Source of the DNA: JACQSR01 sp042577505
GTDB lineage: Archaea > Nanobdellota > Nanobdellia > Woesearchaeales > JACQSR01
Reading direction: 5' to 3'
Assembly: GCA_042577505.1 (NCBI GenBank)
Contig: JBHPEA010000013.1
Location: 1-30,730 of the forward strand
DNA length: 30,730 nucleotides
Shown: positions 21,601-28,106 of the stretch, piece after piece
How the letters are laid out: each line of letters starts with the position of its first letter
Position numbering within the stretch: the stretch's first letter is position 1
Notes under the pieces: generated by a model
Told to the model about the DNA's origin: nothing
What the model saw: the letters and a program-made list of their open reading frames with translations, nothing else
Databases searched by the model: none
Position numbers and translations under genes: made by a program

Positions 21601-23971
21601 GATAACAAATTTTCAAACAAGTATCAGACATCTCTTCTCTGTCGAATTCTCTCCAATCTCCACCGAATTGTGAATTAAGTTTTGCTCTATCTAAAGCAGA
21701 ACTTCTCAAACAATCACTACAATCATTCTCTCTATCACTATTTAAACCTAATTTTTCAAGTTCCTTAAGAGTATCTTCAAAAGAACAACTCCATCTTCTG
21801 TAAACTTTAGTAACAAATGATAATATTATTGAACTTAAACAAGCAATTCCAACGATCTCCAAAACATCATCTAAAAACTCCTCAGCATCATTCAGGAAAT
21901 TAATAGATTCGTTCAACCATTCTACCGCATCTTCCAACATCCAATCAGGTAAATAATCCTGAGGACTCATTGCAGTGTCATCTATTGCATAAGCTAACAC
22001 CTGACAAAATGTTTGTGTCCCAGGAATTCTTGTTGATCTTCCACTATAATCATCATAATCAGAATCATCTCCATAATCATAAGGTAATTCATCATAAGGA
22101 ACAGTCTCTGTATAATGTACTGTAATCTTAAAGGGAAACAACATCTCTCCTCCTCTTATACCTTCAAAGAAAGTCTCCCAATCTTCTCTTACCCACCTTG
22201 TTAGATTGTCAAACCTCTTTAATCTACAATTTCCATAATATGTAAATGAACCAGGTTCTAGGGGTCTTAATGTACACCCACTAATTAAATCACAAGATAA
22301 ATTTGTCAGTGGATGGTTTCTAGTAATGTCATCACATGCACTTCTTATTTGAGCATTTGTTATTGTTATATCGCTTGCATCACCAATTCCAGTATAACTA
22401 AAATTAAACGCAAATTGGATAATCTCAGTTCCTTCCGAAATTCTCTCAGGTGATAAAAATGTAGGTTGTTGTAATTCAACAATCGGATAAGCATCAAACT
22501 TAAATGATCCAGACCAACAGGATCCAACATTTATATGAGATCTTTCCAATCCCCTTTGACCACTCTGATCTGTTGCAATAAACAACATATCAACTCTAAC
22601 ACTATCAAATCTCCTTCTCTGTAAATCTCTATAAGTTTCTGTTCCATCTCTGATAAATTCATCAAATTGTCCAGGATCAACTTCTTGAACATTCAAACCC
22701 AAAGCAGCAATAGCTGTTAAATCAACATCCTTAAATCTGAAATTTCCATTAGCATCAGCTGTTGTTTCATAATCTGCTCCAGAACTACATTGTCTTCTTC
22801 CTCCAAATGTAGTTGAACATTGACTAACTAACTGTGATTCAGGTATTGTCTCCAATCTTTCTGATAATCCACCAACATCTACACTTCCATTTAAATCAAC
22901 ACCGCCGAACGGCGATCTTCCTATAAATAAGTAAACTTTTGCATTTGGTTCTGTTACTCCAATTATTGTTACTTGGTCTGCAAAATTTTCAAAAACACTA
23001 TCTCCTCTACGAGGACTAGTTATCTCAATTTCAGGTGGTGTTGTATCTATTATTACTGATGTTTCATAAATATCGGTATTACCAGCAACATCAGTTAATA
23101 CAAACCTTAAATCATAATTACCGTCCCCTTCACCTAAGGTTACTTTTCCAGTAAAGGTACCACTTACATTTAACGTCTCAATACCCTCCCAAGTTGTTAT
23201 TTCTCCAACTTCAATTGGTTCGGGTTGTGGAGATGTACTATTACCAGGAACTGGGCCTGCATTCACAGGATTTGATCTTGGACCTTCATTGCTTGCATCA
23301 TCAATAATAGAAATTCTATAAACATAAATTTGACCAGAAGTTACCCCGTTATCAACGTAAAAAGTAGTACCCTTTGAATTAACTGCAGCTAGTGCACCTA
23401 CATCTTCTCTCCATATTACATACCTATGGAAATCAGTTATATTAGTTTCATTCCATCTGAGTTTTACTGATCCCTCATTAAGTTCATCAACTATTAAGCC
23501 ACTAACTCCAGGAGGAGCTTCTGTATCTACTCCGGGACTGTATAGATAACTAATACCTAATATTCCTTGTTCCGATGCTGTTCCACTGAAATTAACTTCA
23601 GTACTAAATGATATTGCTGGAATACCTGAAATGGTCAGTGTAGGTTTTGAAGAATCCACAGTTATAGTTCCACTTACTTCAGCCCCACCTGAAACAACTC
23701 TTACTTGATTTACATCTGCAGGTAAAGCAACATTATAAAATCCAACTCTACCTGCCTCTCCTACAAAATCAGCATCATTTATTCTTGAGACTTCTCCATT
23801 AATATACAATGTAACCTGAGTATAAGGGGATGTAGTACCAGTAATATCAATACTCCTAGATGTAACATAAGTAGGTATTCCAACATTCAAACTAGTACTT
23901 TCATTCTGCGCTAAAGTAAAAGGTAATGTAACTATTAAAAAGATCATCACCAAAGCTATTGTTCTTTTCAT
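18632..23971 (-). CDS. Giant Cys-rich secreted surface protein (about 1779 aa)
   Basis: The ATG at 23971 gives a good signal peptide (MKRTIALVMIFLIVTLPFTL, then AQNES). Outer domains: an Ig-like segment (to about 90), a fibronectin type III domain (about 135-225, VSGLIVDELNEGSVKLRWNE), and Ig-like units (SGTFTGKVTLGEGDGNYDLR; TTPPEIEITSPRRGDSVF). A long Cys-rich body follows, with about 50 Cys in all. It contains a hydrophobic stretch after WLNESINFLNDAEEFLDDVL (VGIACLSSIILSFV), a conserved-looking RDLSACFGQNNWLFDDLLGN block, KHTSAF-like sequence, and VCKELFTSYVCSTMWRVI. The last 45 residues hold eight Cys. I recall similar blocks in DPANN surface proteins. The GTG at 24022 would put 17 hydrophobic residues before the signal and is not used. 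It belongs to the minus-strand operon, with the coupled membrane gene behind; a TnpB element now lies directly upstream. Confidence 0.82.
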   Translation of the reverse strand: MKRTIALVMIFLIVTLPFTLAQNESTSLNVGIPTYVTSRSIDITGTTSPYTQVTLYINGEVSRINDADFVGEAGRVGFYNVALPADVNQVRVVSGGAEVSGTITVDSSKPTLTISGIPAISFSTEVNFSGTASEQGILGISYLYSPGVDTEAPPGVSGLIVDELNEGSVKLRWNETNITDFHRYVIWREDVGALAAVNSKGTTFYVDNGVTSGQIYVYRISIIDDASNEGPRSNPVNAGPVPGNSTSPQPEPIEVGEITTWEGIETLNVSGTFTGKVTLGEGDGNYDLRFVLTDVAGNTDIYETSVIIDTTPPEIEITSPRRGDSVFENFADQVTIIGVTEPNAKVYLFIGRSPFGGVDLNGSVDVGGLSERLETIPESQLVSQCSTTFGGRRQCSSGADYETTADANGNFRFKDVDLTAIAALGLNVQEVDPGQFDEFIRDGTETYRDLQRRRFDSVRVDMLFIATDQSGQRGLERSHINVGSCWSGSFKFDAYPIVELQQPTFLSPERISEGTEIIQFAFNFSYTGIGDASDITITNAQIRSACDDITRNHPLTNLSCDLISGCTLRPLEPGSFTYYGNCRLKRFDNLTRWVREDWETFFEGIRGGEMLFPFKITVHYTETVPYDELPYDYGDDSDYDDYSGRSTRIPGTQTFCQVLAYAIDDTAMSPQDYLPDWMLEDAVEWLNESINFLNDAEEFLDDVLEIVGIACLSSIILSFVTKVYRRWSCSFEDTLKELEKLGLNSDRENDCSDCLRSSALDRAKLNSQFGGDWREFDREEMSDTCLKICYPSCASGWKAEATVYSGHRWSCDRFFGHPAPSKWTEEKKDQDLIKRATTLSEGCASDGGVSGVPLKRHKCQTLAPRFNIPQNVFPDRNKDCLEGFASNNQRVMYELGNRVLSNSNNRDDTVYNINIPTGGPWRIRTTYAIKHDDDNFITAKSKSCKDICSEKNKDSSEVRTDRVEVTANGKIVPAGTSTSQNRPKWEGHCLVASVCDALPSKDKTLFAGGTIPNFIQTSREGYTTDCFFPEHNVMADSKKREECCCINTDYFEEEGDVYYTPSDVEHKDHVGEQPIQTAGNEYKDMQFSYRYHKNGWEAPSEATEYNPFRYIEGRDLSACFGQNNWLFDDLLGNESIIVLDPAKQHTSAFQCLALSQIRARLSELKQMMMALQGCLLTIRITGTADAGVCKELFTSYVCSTMWRVINAFRDECSPISLVSANEDLGIGETFEKGLDGILDSVADTQTQLSDEYNNAALNNFLGVGEEAFMRKVCLAAFGYDWELSMENFMDVAYTTPTATNIVPLTATREYLGYNPRSAKSRYEYRGSWTIYPGCDMSSYQVLLTCVTRDELTKPGVDCGTQNDPMGSNCDCLNNKEVPDRQLPRDTGGTPRLRQGQLVTEARHDIREEVQRYDHIKFVLRTDREITGDLRASCFGEGNEDGVYYTPITDRTANDILDCRIDASTGVFTCDQGTAFLGTKGTATIQGIEVRSGNNVIPRDLVDRGSIIDGLFFNEDLWVKPYVNRGIGPDQCLRMRLKDGSGRIENELSRGITVQGPANYDFFELSTSMTMGEGTSILVTPNNFQLSVESGGGVLTSGTQTARITLTDGNNNGFKFGEASDKVDVVNEFGQPLTQVSADAYNNGRLRLGVIFNALVDMVPYREDESVAVTSYTARVETSQNIRNTKTIELKLFHLKDISEGVFVTPDDCDYTDPIQGGVKNYRIRLEQRPTDDCVDERKAGSDGCVCEETWGVYCRYNQYCLNRQAGQDAICSYQWNQTR

Positions 23972-24054
23972 TTTAATTACAGCAAATATGATGAGATGGT
24001 AAGAGTAACTGCCACCTTTCACCTCGAAATTCTTTCATTACTTTTCGGAAAAAA

Positions 24055-24117
24055 TCACAGGACATTCCGTAAGATTTTCCCGTCGATAACCATAGGTCAC
24101 TAGTCAAATGCCTGTGA
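24055..24117 (+). repeat. Left-end inverted repeat of the TnpB element
   Basis: TCACAGGACATT pairs with AATGCCTGTGA as 11 bp with one bulged base, enclosing about 40 nt. IS200/IS605 ends carry imperfect subterminal hairpins that the Y1 transposase recognises, though this loop is longer than usual. Confidence 0.4.
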
Positions 24118-24129
24118 GGTATATAAACC
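24118..24129 (+). promoter_or_regulatory. TATA box of tnpB
   Basis: GGTATATAAACC lies about 26 nt before the ATG at 24150, which supports that start over the ATG at 24108 that falls inside the left-end hairpin. Confidence 0.5.
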
Positions 24130-24149
24130 ATTTCATCATGATGTTCCTT

Positions 24150-25277
24150 ATGAAAAATTTTGTAACCATCAAACTTCATATTCCAAAAACAAAACTTCTT
24201 CTTGAAACTATGAGACAGTATAACCAAGCCGTTAGTTACATATCCAACAAAGGTTTTGATACTAATACTTGGAATAGATATAATCTTCATCACCTTTGTT
24301 ATTATGAAGCTAGAAAAATCTTTAAACTCCCCTCTCAATTTATCATAAATGCCAATAGAGTCGCTTCCCAAACTTTGAAGTCTATTAGAAAAAAGAAGGC
24401 TTCCAGACCAATTTTTAAGGAGTATTTGCCATTGTCTTTCGATAAAAGAACTTTTTCTTTCTACTATGACAAAGTTAGACTTACAACTATTAATGGAAGG
24501 ATTGATATCCCTATAGAAATTCCTGAATACTACTGGAAATACCTCGATTGGAATCCTCAGACTGCAAATGTTATCTTGGACAGAAAAGGCATAATGTTCA
24601 TTCATATTACCTTTTCTAGAGCTATTAAGATTATTAAAAGCCAGGGAAGACTCGGTGTCGATGTTGGAATAAATCATATTGCAGTAACTAGTGATAGGAA
24701 ATTCTTCACTGGATCCAAAATCAAGAATTATAGGATCAAGTTCAAGCGTTTGAGAACAAAACTTCAAGTTAAAGGCACTCGATCTGCAGAAAGACTGTTG
24801 AAAAAGATTTCTGGCAGAGAGAGACGTTTCAAAGCTTGGGTTAACCACAATATTAGTAAAAGAATTGTAAGCAGTTGTAGTGCAGGTACTATTGTGCTTG
24901 AAAACCTCAAAGGAATAAGGAATATTCGAAAAGGTAGAAGATTCAATTTCTGGTTGAATGGTTGGAGTTTCTATCAATTGCATAGCTTCATTGCGTATAA
25001 AGCAGCTAGAAGAGGGATAAGTATAGTTAAAGTTAATCCCTTCAATACTTCTAAGCGATGTTCCAAATGTGGAAGCATTGGTACTCGTTCCCATGGTTCT
25101 TTCTTCTGCCATTGTGGTTATTCTCTCAACGCTGATCTAAACGCTAGCTTCAACCTAGCTAAATATCACAGCATGTCTGATGATGTTTCGGTTGCTGTAA
25201 CACAACCAAACATCCAAAGTGATGATGTCAAAGGTCGTTTGACAACTGCGACTGAGCTTATGGATAAAAGCCATTAA
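24150..25277 (+). CDS. tnpB: TnpB RNA-guided nuclease (375 aa)
   Basis: TnpB is the omega-RNA-guided DNA endonuclease of IS200/IS605 elements, related to Cas12. The start at 24150 gives MKNFVTIKLHIPKTKLLLET, the usual N-terminal strand. The RuvC residues are all present: D171 in LGVDVGINHIAVTSD, E251 in TIVLENLKGI, and D329 in SLNADLNASFNLA. The zinc finger CSKCG...CHCG lies between the second and third. A basic helical region (KASRPIFKEYLPL, RIKFKRLRTKLQVKGTRSAE) fills the middle. Length and motifs are complete, so it is probably active. It stands alone without tnpA and points against the surface operon around it. Its 3' end overlaps predicted omega-RNA hairpins. Confidence 0.93.
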   Translation: MKNFVTIKLHIPKTKLLLETMRQYNQAVSYISNKGFDTNTWNRYNLHHLCYYEARKIFKLPSQFIINANRVASQTLKSIRKKKASRPIFKEYLPLSFDKRTFSFYYDKVRLTTINGRIDIPIEIPEYYWKYLDWNPQTANVILDRKGIMFIHITFSRAIKIIKSQGRLGVDVGINHIAVTSDRKFFTGSKIKNYRIKFKRLRTKLQVKGTRSAERLLKKISGRERRFKAWVNHNISKRIVSSCSAGTIVLENLKGIRNIRKGRRFNFWLNGWSFYQLHSFIAYKAARRGISIVKVNPFNTSKRCSKCGSIGTRSHGSFFCHCGYSLNADLNASFNLAKYHSMSDDVSVAVTQPNIQSDDVKGRLTTATELMDKSH

Positions 25278-25304
25278 CTTAAGTTAGTGGATTATGTTAC
25301 TCAA
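25185..25304 (+). ncRNA. Candidate omega RNA scaffold at the 3' end of tnpB
   Basis: Three hairpins lie in series: GGTTG/CAACC (25190-25207), TGTCAAA-GGTCG-TTTGACA (25226-25244, seven perfect pairs), and CCATTAAC-TTAA-GTTAGTGG (25271-25290, eight pairs with one U-G). TnpB guide RNAs are known to come from the tnpB 3' end and right end of the element, with the guide taken from the flanking DNA just beyond. The exact ends are not determined here. Confidence 0.5.
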
Positions 25305-27156
25305 ACACCGGTACCGGAACATTTCCTGAATGTTCCCCTATTTTTGAAATAAACTTATATCTTTCTTTATCCTCTGTCTCATCAGTTACTGGTACATAAA
25401 ACTTTACAGTGTTTTTATCCTTCATAGCATCCCAGCTAGGTGTCCATTCTGCTTGGTAACCACCAATTACTGACTCTTCATCAAAGACATATATAGTAAT
25501 ATTGTATGTGAATGTAGATCTACCTAATAATCTAAATTTATTTACATAAACAGGCAATGCATAATTCTCTTCAAATTCATTGGGCCCAATAACATTTATG
25601 AAAGCCCTTCCTTCGAAATCACTTTCCTGACCATCTACCACTTTTCTAATTTTAACATTATCAAATTCTTTTATTGGTGTCAAATCTAAATTGTAAGCCC
25701 TATGTTCCAAGCTTGTTTGCAATGGTGCCTGTGATTCCATGTATCCTTCTTTTTCTCCTTTCACAAAGCCAGAATAACAAAATGGCATCCTTCCTCTTAT
25801 TCCGGCAGTTCCAGCCCCAATAATCTCAGATGTTCCTATTGGACAACTAAATCCACCACAAATTAATGTCAAGTTAACACCTGTAACTTCATCATTTTGT
25901 GCAGTATCAAATGTTGTAATAGTAATTTCATTTCTCAAAGCAGTACAGTAATCTTCTTCATAAACTCCATCACTACCTTCTAACACCTCAGAAGCAAAAT
26001 TCTCCCTGTAGGGTGTATTACTTCTTACTGATACTTCAGTAGCAAACTGAAATCTAAATTCTCTGTTCGTCGAAGATTCTTCATCATACAAAGTTATCAT
26101 AACAGGATATACAAAATCATATGTGAAATGCCAAATATGTAAACATAATCCAGACAGTATCCCAAATCCATCTTGCGAATTACTTCTTAATACACCATTT
26201 CTTGAGGGTCGAGCATAAGCATAGAAAGGCCAATTCTCCAAATAAGAAACTGTTGCATGTATTTTTCGATATTTTGTATCTGAAACATTCCATAAATAAT
26301 GCAATCCAAAATAAGAATCCTTCCATGTCAATGCACTCTGACTTTCAACATAAGTATTTGGATTATACTCAGCATTTGCAATTTTAATATACTGAAAATT
26401 CCTACTAACCAAATCTTTCATCCTTTCAGTAATTTCTGGTAAATACCATTCTCTTCTTTCACAAGTAACCTCTATATTAGTATCAGGTATTGATTGATCC
26501 ATTGCCATCAAATCAATAGTCTTTCTTTCCAAGAAAGTATTTTCATTTTCATCATCAATAATATCCCTAGCAAGAAGATAGACTTGTTTTAGTCTAATAG
26601 GTATGATTGCATTAAATAATTCAGTCTCTTGAGAAGAACCATTGTCTAACGTTATGACTTTTAATGGATATTTTAAATTTACACTCACATCGTCCTCATT
26701 AATTGATGTCACAACCTCAATATCTCCTAGTTCCTCAATCTTAAACTGTGTCCTCAAAGGTGCAAAACTGCCCAAACAAACTTTCAAATTATCTTTTACA
26801 TATGAGGTAATACCAAGTTCCATACTTTCTAAGGTAGGTATTACAGAGTTCCCTTTATACCACCAATATGGCACTATAAAATCTCCAAATCCAAATAAAG
26901 ATAAGTAAGAATTATGGTTTGCTCTAATGGATTCAGGTATTTCTACATAACCTCCTTGTTCTCCTATATTATTGATAGCTTCTGTTGCTAAGGAACTCAC
27001 ACAACCAGTTACAAATGTATCTACAGGAGTAATAGCAACAGGTTCAGGTTCAATTACTTCAACAATTCTAGATTTAAAATGTAGGAATAATACTACTGAA
27101 AATAGCATCAAGATTCCTACTATTATGAAAAATGTTATTTGACCTCTTTTTTTCAT
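25297..27156 (-). CDS. Large surface protein with class III (pilin-type) signal (619 aa)
   Basis: The N terminus MKKRGQITFFIIVGILMLFS has the charged KKRG followed by Q and a long hydrophobic helix, the pattern cut by archaeal prepilin peptidases (PibD/FlaK type). The rest is a large extracellular domain with VTGCVSSLATEAINNIGEQGGYV, PYWWYKGNSVIPTLESME and VKDNLKVC. I recall these as a DPANN family; function unknown. Later parts contain a Cys pair region (LICGGFSCPIG) and beta-rich C-terminal units to VPVPVFE. It may be a pilin-like tip or minor pilin, or use the helix only as anchor. Its ATG overlaps the stop of the upstream membrane protein gene by four bases (ATGA). The stop codon lies at the edge of the TnpB element, which may supply it. 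Confidence 0.78.
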   Translation of the reverse strand: MKKRGQITFFIIVGILMLFSVVLFLHFKSRIVEVIEPEPVAITPVDTFVTGCVSSLATEAINNIGEQGGYVEIPESIRANHNSYLSLFGFGDFIVPYWWYKGNSVIPTLESMELGITSYVKDNLKVCLGSFAPLRTQFKIEELGDIEVVTSINEDDVSVNLKYPLKVITLDNGSSQETELFNAIIPIRLKQVYLLARDIIDDENENTFLERKTIDLMAMDQSIPDTNIEVTCERREWYLPEITERMKDLVSRNFQYIKIANAEYNPNTYVESQSALTWKDSYFGLHYLWNVSDTKYRKIHATVSYLENWPFYAYARPSRNGVLRSNSQDGFGILSGLCLHIWHFTYDFVYPVMITLYDEESSTNREFRFQFATEVSVRSNTPYRENFASEVLEGSDGVYEEDYCTALRNEITITTFDTAQNDEVTGVNLTLICGGFSCPIGTSEIIGAGTAGIRGRMPFCYSGFVKGEKEGYMESQAPLQTSLEHRAYNLDLTPIKEFDNVKIRKVVDGQESDFEGRAFINVIGPNEFEENYALPVYVNKFRLLGRSTFTYNITIYVFDEESVIGGYQAEWTPSWDAMKDKNTVKFYVPVTDETEDKERYKFISKIGEHSGNVPVPVFE

Positions 27157-28097
27157 TCTATTTTCTCGACTATATCATTGTAGTACATTTTTATCCACGC
27201 AAGGTAAATAAGCGTGATAATTAAATTAATTTGCACTACTGAATTGGGATCTTGACTGAAGATACTCCATACTAAATTGTATAAAATGTATATTCCAAAG
27301 ATCAAAATCCAAGGTATTACGAATCTATGTAATTGAATTGCGATTTTTGGAGTTTTCTTTAATGCTGTTAACGTATTATTCCTAGTTAATAAACTGTATA
27401 ATACCATAGATGAATGAATTATTAAACCTAAAAGAGGAATTAATACAAACGGCAAGGCGTCTTCTTTCACGCTTAATGCAAGAATGATGAATAGCGTTAT
27501 CCAAAAAACAAACCAAATTGTATTTGCATAAAAATAATGTAAAAATTTCTTCAAAACAGACGCTTTTTCTGCATAACCGATTGTTATTAAAGCAAGAATA
27601 ATGATTGCTATCCATCCACTTATTTTTCCATCTATGAATGAGAAAGCTATTAATGAGATTATTATCAATCCAACAATAATGAATGCAATTGATTTTTTTA
27701 ATCCTACTTTTGCTAAAACACTATCTAAACCTTTTGAAAATCTTTGATTTAATCCTTTATCATCAGCAGCTTTCCACGACAATGCTTTGAAAACTGACCA
27801 TACAAGCACAACAATAAATACGTACAATATTGCAGCAATTAATGCAAACCAAAGGAATCCGCTTACCTGATCTGCTAAAACACCAGCTTGCTCCATTGGT
27901 AAATTTTGTACATTTTGTAATTCATTCAAAAATCCTATTCTGGTAGCAGCAGTAATTAAAAAGAGTCTTGTCACAAGGGAGATAACAATCAATGCAATTA
28001 CATCAATCGCTGTAATAAATAAAACATTATACCCTAATCTCTGCCATGCCTTAACAAACAACGTTTGCTTTGCCTTGTTTAATAATTTCTTCCACAT
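27153..28097 (-). CDS. Polytopic membrane protein of the surface operon (314 aa)
   Basis: A basic amphipathic start (MWKKLLNKAKQTLFVKAWQR) is followed by TM1 (about 24-46), an outside loop with LQNVQNLPMEQAGVL, then about six or seven more helices (near 82-107, 135-178, 191-240, 258-305). It resembles the 274-aa membrane protein at the other end of the operon in overall layout and in the sequence after TM2. No transporter motif is recognised. AGGAGG directly before the ATG at 28097 overlaps the stop codon of the upstream giant protein gene, and its own stop overlaps the start of the pilin-signal gene, so all three are tightly coupled. Confidence 0.78.
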   Translation of the reverse strand: MWKKLLNKAKQTLFVKAWQRLGYNVLFITAIDVIALIVISLVTRLFLITAATRIGFLNELQNVQNLPMEQAGVLADQVSGFLWFALIAAILYVFIVVLVWSVFKALSWKAADDKGLNQRFSKGLDSVLAKVGLKKSIAFIIVGLIIISLIAFSFIDGKISGWIAIIILALITIGYAEKASVLKKFLHYFYANTIWFVFWITLFIILALSVKEDALPFVLIPLLGLIIHSSMVLYSLLTRNNTLTALKKTPKIAIQLHRFVIPWILIFGIYILYNLVWSIFSQDPNSVVQINLIITLIYLAWIKMYYNDIVEKIE

Positions 28098-28106
28098 TTT
28101 TTCCTC

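Larger units (their letters stand above)
24042..25304 (+). mobile_element. IS200/IS605-type element carrying only tnpB (boundaries tentative)
   Basis: A tnpB gene on the plus strand interrupts a minus-strand operon. The left boundary is set after TTAC at 24038-24041 and the right after TCAA at 25301-25304, by analogy with the IS608 pair of cleavage sites. A subterminal imperfect hairpin (24055-24066 with 24107-24117) marks the left end and another (25271-25290) the right end. No tnpA Y1 transposase gene is present, so any movement would need help from elsewhere. No target duplication is expected for this family. Confidence 0.6.

Noticed and set aside
23972..24022. GTG start at 24022 for the giant secreted protein
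   Set aside because: It places 17 residues in front of a clear signal peptide that begins at the ATG at 23971.
23973..25112. A 379-codon minus-strand open frame across the tnpB gene
   Set aside because: It lies antisense to a complete TnpB with catalytic residues, has no ribosome site and reads as low-complexity Ser/Asn/Phe-rich sequence. It is a shadow frame.
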